This document shows, piece after piece, positions 12,020-23,730 of a DNA stretch of 64,000 nucleotides. The DNA lies in the NCBI RefSeq assembly GCF_040712315.1, contig NC_134022.1, positions 2,976,001 through 3,040,000 on the forward strand. The letters are read 5' to 3'. The notes beneath the pieces are model-generated. The model did not search any database, was not told where the DNA came from, and was given only the letters and a program-made list of their open reading frames with translations. Both the position numbers and the translations under genes were made by a program. The DNA comes from Castanea sativa. Its lineage: Eukaryota; Streptophyta; Magnoliopsida; Fagales; Fagaceae. Position 1 is the stretch's first letter. Each line of letters starts with the position of its first letter.

Positions 12020-13390
12020 GTTTTTTCTTTTCTTTTTTAGAAATTAATTTTTAAATAATACTTAGTTTTTAAAATTCAACTATATAGCTTTTTTTCTTAT
12101 CACATTTCACTATGTTTTGAAATTTGAATTGGTTTAGAAAAGTACTAAAGTTACAAACTATTTATCTTTTGATTTTTCATTTTTATTGAACCCAAAAGGC
12201 CTTTTAAATTTTTTTTAATGTTAATCAAAATTTCACTTACCATTTTTTCCAAGAAATTTAAATAAAAAAAATTGATCAAAATTGAATTAATTTCTACAAC
12301 TTCTTTCTTCTAAACAAATAAAATAAAATTCTACAACTTCTCATTAATTCATTTAAGTCCTATCACTTTCTTTCCGTCTATGTTCAATGTGGTCCTTTTG
12401 CCCGTTTCCATTAAAATGTGCTGTAAATGTTTAAATATTTATAACAATGAATTATTTGGACAAAATTAGAAAGTGTAATTTGTAGTGTAGTGAGAAAAAA
12501 AAATATTTATTGTATTATTTATACTTAAAACAATATTTTAAATTATGTTTTTTTTAGAAAAAAAAAAGAGTAAGAATTTGATAAAGTGAGTTGAGTGGAA
12601 GGTTCTATTTTTATGTAAGTGCGTGTGAGATTTTCAGTAGTTTTTCATACATATGTAACCTTAGTCATTTATAATTTTGAAAAAATAAATAATTAGTTGC
12701 TTGAAAAGATCTAAACACCCAAGTTAGGGGAGAAAAAAAAACCGATAATTTTGAAATTGACAAAACTATAGTACAAATCCTTAAGTGCTTTATCTTAGGT
12801 TATATAATTGAATTCAACCATTGAGTTACATGGACTAATATGATAAATAATAAATATAGTGTTATCTTTTTTAATGATAATTAAATTCAACAATGCAATT
12901 TATTAATAAATACAAACACATGATTAAATTTAATCTGGGAAGTAAGAGTATTTAAACATATATTTTTGCAATCTATAAAATGGTGAGCCCTACACTTGAA
13001 TTTATTGTTTAGCTAATATTTTCTAAATATTAGCTAAAATTTATCCAAACTCTTTTATCTCTTAAATTAAGGAGCTTATATTTATCACAAGAATTCTCAT
13101 ACTTCAAATTTAAAACTTATAATTAAAAAAAAAAAAAAGTACATGATGAACTCTATTCTCTTATCATTATCCACACAAAGAAAAAAATTATCTTATTAAT
13201 GTTAACTAACTTGTAACCCTGTGCATATGCATGAATATAATTAAAATATATACGTTAAAATGCATACAATAATTATTACCTATATAATTTAAATATTATT
13301 GATAGTTATTCTTTTCTTTTTTTTAACTCTTTAAAAAGTCCATATATTTTTTTAAAAAAAATTTATGTTCATTAATTCTAAACTCTTTGG
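12020..13390. other. AT-rich intergenic DNA
   Basis: Very AT-rich sequence with homopolymer A and T runs and no open frame of note. It probably contains the promoter of the SPT2-like gene at its left edge. Confidence 0.5.
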
Positions 13391-13780
13391 TTTTTGTATG
13401 GTACTTTACTTTCACGAAATCAAGTATTTAGTAAATTTTGTTTTTCACTTTTTTTTTGTAAATTTTATATTATTAAGTGGATTATAAATATTTAAGATGG
13501 TAATTAGTATTTAGATTGTGAACTATAGAGTGATTTTTCTTTTTTTTTTTTTCTTTTTTTATGGTGCTTTACTTTCAAAAAATCAAGTACTAAATAATTT
13601 TTTTTCTTTTGTAAATTTTATATTAATTAGATTATAAATATTTAAGATACTAATTAGTATTTAGATTGTGGACATGAGAGTGATTTATCTTTATTTTCTT
13701 TTTCTTTTTCATTTTGTATGGTACGTTACTTTCAAGAAATCAAGTACTCAGTAATTTTTTTTTCTTTTGTAAATTTTTTT
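13390..13780. repeat. AT-rich tandem repeat, period about 160 bp
   Basis: A phrase 'tatggtactttactttca-gaaatcaagta' recurs at about 13396, 13560 and 13716. Between the occurrences lies shared sequence including 'aatatttaagat' and 'taattagtatttagattgtg'. About 2.5 diverged copies. Confidence 0.75.
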
Positions 13781-14123
13781 CATTTATTCATTTTCAACTA
13801 TATTTTTAAAATTCTCAACTACTATATTTTTTAAATCTCCCAAGGTTATCATTTTTGGTAACATTTTAATTTGAAATTTATCAAATCTATAAAATTTGGA
13901 ATGAAATTATTCATTACTTTTCCCTACAAAACTCATTAATTTTTTAGCCTAGTTTTAATTTTTAGGTTATGATTATTATTCATTAACTTATCATTATCCC
14001 TTTCTAATTTTTCTTTTAAAAAACCTATCAAATTTTAATTTAAGGGATTATTATTATTATTTATTAGAAAATACCTCATATCATAATCCAGTAATCTTCA
14101 ACTAGCCTCTAAGCATGCGCTCA

Positions 14124-14325
14124 CAAGTGTGCTCAAAGGCTTTTCTATTTTTTGGGTAAAGGTTAATAATTTGAATCCATTATAATTTGGGATTACTATA
14201 TTTTTTTAATCATAAAATATACGCGTGTGCTCAAAGGCTTTTCTATTTTTTAAGTAAAGGTTAATAATTTAAATCATTATAATTTGGGATTACTACATTT
14301 TCTAATCATAAAATACCTAAGAGTG
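14124..14325. repeat. Direct duplication, period about 98 bp
   Basis: 'gtgtgctcaaaggcttttc' and the following ~90 bases, including 'taatttgggattacta', are present twice in tandem (anchors at 14131 and 14229). Confidence 0.8.
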
Positions 14326-14506
14326 TGATGAGTGTTATACATTTGTGGATGAAATATTATGAGTTATTTTATCTTAACAAACTACATGCCCAAAAGAACA
14401 CCTTACGAGTTATTTTAGATTAGTCTACATGCCCAGGCTGAAGGAAATTAGTAAGAGCAATTGGAGTCAGTAAAATTTTCATGAATTTAAAGGAGAAGAG
14501 AACAGC

Positions 14507-14692
14507 TTAAGAAGAAGTTACCATCTCGATGTTAGGGATGTGGGAAATTTGGAGCCACTCCTCTCCTGTCTCTCTTTCGCAGCATTCGTCTAGAATCGAA
14601 CTCCCCCAAATCTTGAATTTCTGTAATGGAGTTATAGGAATGAAGTTCGGCAGTGACTTTAACTTTGGGCAATCGTAGATCTTCAAAATCAT
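14507..14692 (-). pseudogene. NLR (CC-NBS-LRR) C-terminal relic
   Basis: The minus-strand frame reads IYDCPKLKSLPNFI, then TPLQKFKIWGS, CCERETGEEW and ISHIPNIEM before a stop. This is the characteristic end of RGA-type coiled-coil NLR immune receptors. Only about 60 residues remain. No NB-ARC motifs (P-loop, GLPL, MHD) and no upstream LRRs are found nearby. The adjoining sequence is low-complexity G/T-rich DNA. It is a truncated remnant, not a gene. Confidence 0.8.
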
Positions 14693-14724
14693 TTTTTGCT
14701 TTTGGGTTGTGGGTTTGATATGGT

Positions 14725-14945
14725 TTGATTATGGTGGTTTGTGGGTTGTGGTTGTTGTGGGTGGTGGCGGTGCTGCTGCCTGTTGAGTTGTGGTGGTTGT
14801 GGGTGAAACGGGAAGGGAGAAGGGGAACGGGAGAAATAGGGTATGAGGAAGGAGATTTGTGGGTATGGTGGGTTTTGATTGAGGAAGGTGAAGGCAGAGA
14901 GCTATTTTTGGAGGAAGGAGAAGGTAGAGAGTTGGTTTTTGCGTT
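14725..14945. repeat. G/T-rich low-complexity tract
   Basis: Runs of 'gtggttgtggg' and 'gaggaaggagaaggtagaga' repeats. The open frame across it (14725-14958) is a composition artefact. Confidence 0.5.
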
Positions 14946-15063
14946 TATCGAGTTTTAGAAAAGTTTTATTTTGCGTGAAAGGTTTTTTTTTGTGTTTATG
15001 TTCTTTTTTATTATAAATATTATGCTGATATAGAAAAATTGTGGGAGTTTCAGAGGTTTCGAT

Positions 15064-15065
<2 letters not shown>

Positions 15066-15090
<25 letters not shown>
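15066..15090. repeat. (AT)n microsatellite
   Basis: About 12 AT dinucleotides in AT-rich intergenic sequence. The surrounding 14950-16180 shows no supported gene. Confidence 0.85.
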
Positions 15091-15094
<4 letters not shown>

Positions 15095-16180
15095 TGATGA
15101 TATGATGTAATTATTTCAAAATTTTATTGCTTTTACACTTATTTCTATAACAAAAAAAAAATTATTATTATTAAATAATGAACTTGTAGTTGTTAGTTAT
15201 TTTTATTTATTTATTTTTTATTATTATTATTATCACTTTTTAAATGTAACAATAATGTTTTCTTTTCCTTTCCCCTAGCTTCTTTATTATTATTTTTTTT
15301 AACCTTCGTTTTCCTTTATAGATTTTGAATACACATTGATGGCAAAGATTTTCTTTCTATTTTTCGAATGAATTTTATATAAAAGAAATTCACCAAAAAT
15401 AGAAGAAAAAAGTTGAATATAATTTGGTGGGGTTGCGAAGGGGTTGAAATTCTTACGTATTATGATATTATCCGTCGACCCTTGGCTCTCAAGTCTCAAC
15501 CGAATCAAGTTTTTCTTACTTTGATGACTTGAGATACATTCATGCGAATCAAGTTTTCTTGCTTTAATGACATGAACTACTTATCCATAGATCTAGTTTC
15601 TAAATCCTTTCATGACTTCTTAGAACATATTGATTCTTGACGAATTAACTTCTAACACTAGCAAGCGTTATTCAACATTTTTTCTTCCTTAATAATGAAC
15701 ATATGTTAGTTGGGATGCAATGGCTAGGACTTATTAAGAGCATTCACATTAGGCTTAATGAAATTTTAGCCAAATTTAGTATAAAATTTTCACTTTTGTT
15801 AGTTTAGCTAATATACTATTTACAAACAAATACATCAATTTCAATACTCTATCACTATCCCATTTTAATATTATTTTCTCTCTTCATAAATATCATTTTT
15901 TTTACACATGTACACCATCCTTCCCAAACACCTACCAAAGATCAAAACACTCAGCTACATCAGATAAATTTCACATTTTATCTTTGGAATCACTACTGCT
16001 TGAGATAAATAAATAAATAAATAAAATATTTATTTATTTGGGTTAAATAAATAACAACACAACCATTGTCGTCCCCCTCCGAAACCTCTGTTGATCTATG
16101 TTGATTGGAAATAAGCGAGAGGCATACGCATGAGATAGAGAGGAAGCACGTACGCAGAGTCAAGCAGAGAGAAAATGGGT

Positions 16181-16460
16181 AAAAAACAATTTTTATTTTT
16201 ATTTTTATGTAGCAATGTACAATGTTTCAATAAGAGTATTAAGGACATTGTCCATTGTTAAAAAAATTGACAATTTATTGAGCTCCATGAATGAGGCTTT
16301 GGGTGAGTTTAGCCAAGTTTTTAGCTAAACTAGTGCATTTTAACTAGATTCTTTCATTTGAACTTTTGGCAATTGCTAACGATATATTAGTGCATTTTAC
16401 TCTATAGTGGGACTAAATAAGGCCTTGTGTTTGATGCTGCAACTATCAACAACACAATCT
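16181..16460. repeat. Upstream block of a duplicated segment (copy 2)
   Basis: Paralogous to 1841-2107. It is followed by a unique T-rich stretch, and then the LRR relic resumes the alignment at about 16645. Confidence 0.75.
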
Positions 16461-16526
16461 TGTTATAAACTTTTTTTTTTTTTTGGCTGGATGACTTGTT
16501 ATAAACATATCAAGAGTTCTTCCAAT

Positions 16527-17930
16527 TTAACATGATATTATATGATCGCTTAACAAAAGGAAATGTGAAATGTTACAAGTTGTTTTCACCAAGGTCCAAC
16601 TTTGTAGCAAAGTGCAATTCCTGATTTTTATAGGTATGGTTCCAGAAAATTTATTATTGGTGAGATAAAGTACCTCAAGTACTGAAGGATGGTAACATAT
16701 ATCTGTTGGGAGACTACCATATAGATAATTGTTTCTGAGAATTAGATATTCCAGAGAAGATATGTTGAAGATGGAAGAAGGTAAAACTCTTGTTAGTTCA
16801 TTATTTTGTAATCTCAATATCTCTTGATTGAGTAAGTTTCCAATCTCTTCAGGAATTTCAGCTTTAGAGTAGCTAGACATAAAGAATTAAAATGGAACAA
16901 TTTAGAAGATGCAACTAACATCGATTAATTTTTAGTATTATTTTGATGGGAAAACAAAAAATGAGGAGGATTGTCACATTCCAACTACCCCTCAAACATA
17001 GCTATGTTCCCAAATTCCCAAATTATTTATCCTTAAACTATACCTTTGAAACTATTTAGGCCGAGGGACACAACCTCTCGAGTCTCAAGCATGGTAATGT
17101 TGCCAATTTCTCTTGGTATGCCTCCTGTAAACATATTTGAAGACAAGCGATAAAATTTGAAGCTTCCTGCCTTTGTATAAATGGGAAGGAATCTGTCCAG
17201 CTAACTTGTTGAAAGAAAGGTAAAGGCACTGTAGAAATGGAATATGATAGCACATATCAATTGAAAGGCTACCATTTAAGCTATTATTTATGAAATGATG
17301 CTTTGCAATGAGGAGGTATTGAAAATAGTGGATGGTATGGAAACCATGAGCTGGTTATTATCCAGGTATATTATCTTCAGGTATTGAAGATAACAAATTT
17401 CCTCTGGTATATGTCATTGGTGCTTAGACTCAATGTCTCAAGGTTTGAGATGTTGGAGAGGGAAGGTGGGATTATACCTGTGAAGCCATTGTCTTCAAGA
17501 AGTATGTTTCACAGCCTAAATAACGTTCCAAGCCATGTTGGAAAAAATCCACTAAGATTGATGTACTGCAAATTAATGAGATTTTTAATCTATGCAATTG
17601 ACTAGGTTCACCAGGCAAAAGGCCACTAAAGTTGTTGTCACTGAAGTTGATGGAAACTAAGAATGAGAGAATGTAAGGAGGAATGGTGCCAGTTAGACCA
17701 ATGTTAGGAAGATTCAAAGCTATGACTCTTTGGTACCAAGCACTACAAGTGACTCCCATCTAGATGCAAAAGTATGTTGTTGTAGACCAGTTATGTGACA
17801 AGGGATTTTCAGGTTCAAATGAGATATGGGACTTGAAAGCAAGAAGGGCATATTCATTTGTTAAGTTTGTTAAAGATTCGGTTAAGCAGGCTCTGAAATG
17901 GTGTGCTAATAACACTGAAACATAAAATGG
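16527..17930 (-). pseudogene. LRR receptor-kinase pseudogene, copy 2 (N-terminal half)
   Basis: Read on the minus strand from 17930, the relic gives an LRR N-terminal cap (NEYALLAFKSHISFEPENP, then LSHNWS). Next comes MGVTCSAWYQRVIALNL and LTGTIPPYI, typical of Xa21/EFR-type LRR receptor kinases. The tryptophan expected before MGVTCS is replaced by TAG at 17760-17762. LRR sequence continues in shifting frames (17472-17759, 17056-17253) to 16527-16880, which holds IPEEIGNLLNQEILRLQNN and KFSGTIPIKIRNC. No transmembrane helix or kinase is present. Copy 1 at 2860-3838 lacks the N-terminal cap. Multiple frameshifts and the stop make it non-functional. Confidence 0.8.
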
Positions 17931-17939
17931 AATCTATGT

Positions 17940-20190
17940 AAGAAGATGGAATCTAGGTAGGTCGCTTCAAGGGGACCATAGCCAAGAGAGAGCGAGAGAG
18001 AGATTTGCACAATTGCAGTATATTCATCAATGAGTAGTTACAATCCAAGTGTACCTTCTTATATCAGACTTGGATAACCCCAGATTATCAGCTAAGTAAG
18101 CTAACCAACCCAACTAACAATTGCTAACTCGTCATACCAGTCAATCACAGCCTCAATGTTACTATACAACCCGCACACAATACAATTTGTATAGATTCCT
18201 AACAGAAAACTAAGGCAAGAGAAGCACAAGAATTATGAAAGATAGAGACAAGATGAAGCAATAATTAAGGAAGACTTATGTTAAAAGGAAACTTAACTAG
18301 TTCATGGCAGACTACAGCAAATGCTTATGATTAAATAGGCTTTTTAGCCAAAACAAGCCATCAATGCTTAGCTCAAATAATTTTTCTGCCTTTGTTTTTT
18401 TATCTCTAGTAATTAACAATGGAGATCATTTAAATATCACCATAGAAAGAAGTGGATTATTGTTTTCAGTATGATTTTCATGTATGCTAGCGCCATACTT
18501 CTATGAGGATTCTAAATAGGACCTTCAAAGTTCATTAACTACAAACTTTCTTACAAGTGGGAGAAAGCATGCCACAGGACATTATTGAACTGACTTGCAG
18601 GTTGCAAGTTTCATGCTCATTTTCATACGTTCAATACAGGTGACAAGACATGCTTTCGTATTACAGAGACCTTTAGCCAAAGCAAAGCTTACTATTCACA
18701 TCCCACTTCTTATAGATTTGAGATACCTGTTCTGAATTTTCAATTAAGAAACTGCATACCAGTAGCAGATAGATGCCTAGGAACATGCAAATATAATATC
18801 AAATGTCATTCTGGCGAAGGTGCAAAACTGGGTTGAGCTGTAGTACTTTTGCAAAGATAATGAAGGAACCAACATAGCCTAGCCCGGTGATGGGTTCAAC
18901 CATCAATGTCCTCACACAACCTTTGGTTTCGTAAACATCTTCTACTTCTTTCTTCCACCCCCCCCCCCTGGTGAATTAGAATCTATTCATCACAAACAAT
19001 TACAACAGTATTAATTAATAAAGCACAACATTTTGTGTCCTAAACATATTTTTGTTTTCTTTAGATGAATGGGAATTTATTTCTTAAAAACAATTACAGC
19101 AGTATCAAGACAAGCAGACTACCAAAGAATCAAAACCATACAAAGATCCCTATAAAAAAAAAGGGGATAAAATCCTACAGATAATAGGACAACATATCAT
19201 CAAAAGAAAACGGAAGAATATACCAATCCAACTGTTAGGACTTAAGAATCAGATAGTCTCCTATTTATCAAAAAAAGAAAAAAAAAAGAAAAGAAAAAAG
19301 AATCAGATAGTCTCCATCTAACCTTTCTTTCTAGATGAATCCTCAATATGCCTGCTTGATGCCAGTCTCCATCTAACCTTTAAGACAATAATCTTGAAGA
19401 TAGTTCCTTCATCTTTAGATTGTTACCATGCCATTGAGTGTTTTCTACATCCAACTGTGATATAAATGAGCAATCCAAGCAACTTTAAGAATGAGAACAA
19501 CAATGTTCTTTTGCCTTTTAGAACTCCAATTGCCCAAGCTAACTCTGCATCCCAAGTACTAGGTTTTCTAGGAATGGAACAAAGCTTAATAGTTACTCCC
19601 AAATATGTTTTAATATCCAAGAGAATAGAGACGATGATCTCTACTTTCTCCATCTTCTAAAAATGCAATGAAGTACACCATCTTGGTAAATCCCATTGCA
19701 GCCACCAATCGCTAGTGGATAATCCTATTCTTAATAGCTAGCCAGTAGCCAAGCAGTGAAACTATGCTTGCGAACATATTCAGAAAACTACAGAAGCCTG
19801 CACTACTAAATTTTCGGTAGAGTAACTCCAATAGCACTCCATGTTTCCTAAAATTCGAATATTACAGATTTTGCAACTTCTGAAGTGACATTTTCTTCTG
19901 TATTCTTAATTTCTTATCAATGTTTCACCTTAGTATACTGCCAACTTTAGTTACCTACAATATGCCAATTTTGTTTCTTCAATGAATATACCATTTCATC
20001 CTCATCACTAAACAAGAAAAAAAGAAAAAGAAAAAGATGAACCACAATATATCTATCATCCAGTCAAAGATAATTAAGTACCATTCCCATCTTCAGTAAG
20101 ACATATGAGAAATTGTCCACCTAAATAGGAGTCTGAAAATTTATAAAATTTCCACATGGCAAATAGCTAGTAAGTGTCCAGAATCCCATA
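17940..20190. repeat. Segmental duplication, flank block X (copy 1)
   Basis: Nearly identical to 50757-53020 over more than 2 kb, with small indels and poly-C length variation (18956-18968 versus 51807-51821). Conserved short minus-strand frames at 19423-19653 and 52257-52487 differ by only a few residues. They have no recognisable domain, and the whole block is equally conserved, so coding is not implied. The first ~330 bases recur again near 47548-47830. Confidence 0.85.
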
Positions 20191-20199
20191 CAGTACCTT

Positions 20200-20787
20200 G
20201 TAAGGGATCCAACTAATAGCCTTGAAATTTGTTAAAAAAACATGATTATTTTTTCAAGTTATGCACAATTTTGTTGTTCTTCCTTGAGACTTTACAAAGT
20301 GATCGCTAGGAGATTCTAAAGAGAGCTAGCAAGATAGCCGGATCCCAGATGAACAATGGGAATAGATCAACTCTAAAAAAAAAAAAAAAGTAACAAAAAC
20401 AAAGCCTAGGTGTCATTTCAAGGTATAGTATGCTCATTTTATTGAATCCATTGCTTGTCTAAACTAAAATTTAATTTTACAATATTAATCTATAAGGATT
20501 AAGTGAAACCACAAATTGGATTGCCTTTGATGTTCATAGGAAGAAACACCATATTCATATATGCTAATGGAGTGTATTAACTAACACAAAGATGTTATAG
20601 ACACATCCAAATACTGATTAACATGATCACATAACATTTGCACTAAATATGAAGAATCATGCAACATGTACTTACAATGAAACAACACCCTAAAGCTTGT
20701 GCCCATGTGATCTAGACATCATCAAAATATTGATTAACATGATCAAATGACATTTGCACTGAATATGAAGAATCTTACAACATTTAA
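20200..20787. other. 3' flank of RLP A
   Basis: Paralogous to 56222-56810. It contains an internal duplication: 'aacatgatca...catttgcact-aatatgaagaatc' occurs at about 20620-20660 and again at 20738-20778. It probably holds the RLP A 3'UTR. Confidence 0.6.
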
Positions 20788-23730
20788 TTAAAATGAAACA
20801 ACACCCTTAAGCTTGTACCACATATGATCTAAGAATTGAAAGTACATAATTCTCCACTGCTTGTTCAATAATAAAGGACCACATACACTCCAAAATTCAA
20901 CCACAAAGCCGAGTGCCAGGCTGACATAGAACCAATCAACTTCAAGTCCACCAGTTTCTTTACTGCTTATGTTTTCATTGTTGGGTTTTACACCATTTGT
21001 AGTACAATTAACTGTAAGGGGTGGTCCACAAAGTTTGTTTCCAACATAACTAGATGGATTGAGGCTTTGTAGCTGAGTGCTCAAAGGGATTTTCCCGGTC
21101 AAATTGTTGTTTGACAAGTTCAAATGATTTAAAAATGTCAAACTTGACAGGCTTGAGGGAATTTGACCTGAAAGTTGGTTCAAAGAGAAGTCTATAGATT
21201 CCAAAGATCCCATAGTACCTATATTCTCAGGAATACTTCCAATTAAGAAATTATATGACAAATTCAACGATTGTAATCCTTGAAGACTAGTAACTTCTTT
21301 GGGGATCTCTCCTGATAAATTGTTCTTGGAGAAGTCTATGCTTTTTACCAATTGAAGAATGGTGCTATACTCTAGAATGTTCCCCTTTATAACAAGCAAG
21401 GCACTTTCAAGAGGAAGAGCTCCACCAAAATAATAAGATTGATTATAAGAATTCAAGTGGTCATTTGAAATATTATTTGTGGCCATGGCACTAAAAATTT
21501 TAACACATCTAGGTATGCTTCCAAATAGCTTATTATGTGAAAGGTCCAGTATCTGGAGTGAAGTTAGAGTACATAATTCTTTTGGTATGTGACCATGGAA
21601 ATAGTTTGAGCGAAGGCTAAGAATCATCAAGCTCGTACATCTATGCCCAATCCATGAAGGTATGTTTCCAGCAAACCTATTTTCAGCAACATCAATAATT
21701 ACCAACACTTCACAATTTTTCAAAGATGATGGTAATTTTCTAGAGAATGTGTTGTTGTATAGGTGCAAAGATTTAAGATAAGTCAAAGACCCCATGGATG
21801 CTGGAATACTGCCACTGAAATTGTTGTTCCTCAAATTCAAGACCTCCAAGTTGTTCCAATTCATCAAACAATCAGGTATTATTCCTGATAAAAGATTGTT
21901 TTCAAGATTGAGATATGCTATCATTTTGGGCTCATTCACCTTGAAACAAAAAAAGTGAGAAATAGATCCAGAGAATGAATTGTTAGAAAGATCTAACACA
22001 TCCACGTGAGAGGATATATAAGGTAATGGACCTTTGAAATGGTTTGAACTTAAATTAATCACTGAAGCAGAAAAAATCACAGGACTTTTTGGAATTTCTC
22101 CATGGAATAGATTGTGGGAGAGATTTAGATAGTAGAACTGTGAAGACAAGTTCCCAAATGAAGGAGGAACCACATCTGCAATCCTTGTATTAGAAATATC
22201 TAACAACCACAGATGCCTTTGTGAACAAAGCCATGGGGGAAATTTTGGCCCTAAATTCCATGATCGCAAGGATAAAAACTCAAGCTGAAAAGGAGGAACC
22301 CAATTTTGACTTACTTTTAAAGTCAGTTGATTTCCAGATGCATATAGTACCCTCAAACTGGTTAAATTGGAAAAATGAAATTCAGACACAACACCTTTCA
22401 ACCTATTAGAATCAATATATAAAGTCTCAAGTTTGGAAAGCTGTCCAAAACTTTGAGGGATTGTTCCGTTGAATTGATTGTATGAAAAACATAGGTATGT
22501 CAAAGATGAAGGATTTGACAGAGACACTGGAAGTGGACCCGAAATTGAATTATTCCAAAGAGAAAGATGTACTAGTTTTTTAAATTTCCCAAGTACATTA
22601 GTTAAATGACCAGAAAGTCGAGCATGATTTAATTCTAAGCTCTCTAGTCTAGACAACCTTGATAAAATTTCTAAGATCTTAGATACCTCTTGATTCAATC
22701 TGTTGGATGGCAAGTCAATTGTAATACTAACAGCAGATGTTAGGTTTCCAATGGCACTGGAGATTGTACCCTGCAAATTATTGTAGCCCAGGTTGAGAAA
22801 CTCAAGACGACTAAGACTATACAACCAATTGGGAATTGAAGAGTTGAAATTGTTGAAAGATAGATCGAGGTGACTAAGAGAAGTCATGTTTTGGAGATCA
22901 ACAGGGATTGGACCTTGAAAGTAATTGTAAGATAGATCTAGAGAAACAAGATTACGAAGACCAAAGATCCATGATATGATCAAAGTGTTTTCAAATAAGT
23001 TCAATGAAAGATCGAGGGTGAGGAGAGATGAAGAGTTAGCAGTGGGAGTCGGTGGAATGAAAGGCCTAAGTTGGCAAAAAGACAACCGCAAGTCCAACAA
23101 GGAATAGAGTGTGTTTGTGACTTGAACCCAATCAAAGGCTTTGCTAAGATTAACAGAACTCATATTGAGATGTTGTAGCAAAGGAAGACCAGAAAGCCAT
23201 TCAAGGTTATTCACATATAAACCATGAGTTCTGGAACTTTCGAGATTGAGAAAGCGCAAACTGGAGAGATTTCCTAGTTGATGAGGTATGAGTCCCACAA
23301 ATCCCGCATTAGAGAGATTAAGATGGGTCAAACTCTTCATTAAACCGAGAAAGGAGGGAATAGCAGTAGAAGTGAAATTATTGAAGCTGAGGTCAAAGTA
23401 ATTCAAATGCTTCAAATCAAGCAGAGAAGGATTTAGCTTACCACCAAGCACTGACGGCACATAATAGCTTGTAAGATTGAGTTGGTGGACGTGAGCAGTG
23501 AGGTTGTGGCAGACGACACCCTCCCATAGACAACAATCCCCATGGGCAGTCCAAGAGGAGAGCCGGTTTGAAGGATCAATAAGATGTTGCTTGAAGCTAA
23601 GAAGAGCCTGTCGCTCGGTATCGATGCAACGAAGCTCAGAAAGTCCGGTGCAAAAGAAGAAGAAGAGGAAGTTAGGAAGAAAGAGAAAGGCAAGGAAAAT
23701 GAATGAAACGGGTCTGAAGGAAGCCTCCAT
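20788..23730 (-). CDS. EIX-type LRR receptor-like protein (RLP A)
   Basis: An intronless 980-residue cell-surface receptor-like protein without a kinase. Residues 1-31 form a signal peptide. The LRR N-terminal cap is at about 34-76 (CIDTERQALLSFKQ, SSWTAHGDCCLWEGVVC), followed by about 30 LRRs. A non-LRR island (~750-805, NNISNDHLNSYN...VIKGNILEYS) precedes the last four repeats. Then come a C-terminal cap, a juxtamembrane acidic stretch, one membrane helix (~920-945) and a short basic tail with YFQF. Relatives bind fungal elicitors and signal through SOBIR1/BAK1-type kinases (family knowledge). The helix reads GFVVEFWSVCG; the paralogue at 56811 has GFVVGFWSVCG, so a conserved-type glycine is now glutamate. 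A TATA-like CTATAAAT lies about 60 bp upstream. The frame is open; activity is uncertain. Confidence 0.92.
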   Translation of the reverse strand: MEASFRPVSFIFLAFLFLPNFLFFFFCTGLSELRCIDTERQALLSFKQHLIDPSNRLSSWTAHGDCCLWEGVVCHNLTAHVHQLNLTSYYVPSVLGGKLNPSLLDLKHLNYFDLSFNNFTSTAIPSFLGLMKSLTHLNLSNAGFVGLIPHQLGNLSSLRFLNLESSRTHGLYVNNLEWLSGLPLLQHLNMSSVNLSKAFDWVQVTNTLYSLLDLRLSFCQLRPFIPPTPTANSSSLLTLDLSLNLFENTLIISWIFGLRNLVSLDLSYNYFQGPIPVDLQNMTSLSHLDLSFNNFNSSIPNWLYSLSRLEFLNLGYNNLQGTISSAIGNLTSAVSITIDLPSNRLNQEVSKILEILSRLSRLESLELNHARLSGHLTNVLGKFKKLVHLSLWNNSISGPLPVSLSNPSSLTYLCFSYNQFNGTIPQSFGQLSKLETLYIDSNRLKGVVSEFHFSNLTSLRVLYASGNQLTLKVSQNWVPPFQLEFLSLRSWNLGPKFPPWLCSQRHLWLLDISNTRIADVVPPSFGNLSSQFYYLNLSHNLFHGEIPKSPVIFSASVINLSSNHFKGPLPYISSHVDVLDLSNNSFSGSISHFFCFKVNEPKMIAYLNLENNLLSGIIPDCLMNWNNLEVLNLRNNNFSGSIPASMGSLTYLKSLHLYNNTFSRKLPSSLKNCEVLVIIDVAENRFAGNIPSWIGHRCTSLMILSLRSNYFHGHIPKELCTLTSLQILDLSHNKLFGSIPRCVKIFSAMATNNISNDHLNSYNQSYYFGGALPLESALLVIKGNILEYSTILQLVKSIDFSKNNLSGEIPKEVTSLQGLQSLNLSYNFLIGSIPENIGTMGSLESIDFSLNQLSGQIPSSLSSLTFLNHLNLSNNNLTGKIPLSTQLQSLNPSSYVGNKLCGPPLTVNCTTNGVKPNNENISSKETGGLEVDWFYVSLALGFVVEFWSVCGPLLLNKQWRIMYFQFLDHMWYKLKGVVSF

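Noticed and set aside
14725..14958. 77-codon plus-strand frame rich in W, L, V and G
   Set aside because: Product of 'gtggttgtggg' low-complexity DNA.
19423..19653. Minus-strand 76-codon frame conserved at 52257-52487
   Set aside because: The entire surrounding block is equally conserved by recent duplication, and no domain is recognisable, so coding is not supported.
22221..22409. Plus-strand open frames inside RLP A and RLP B (also 57685-57981 and 58112-58432)
   Set aside because: Antisense to LRR coding sequence; composition follows the LRR codons.
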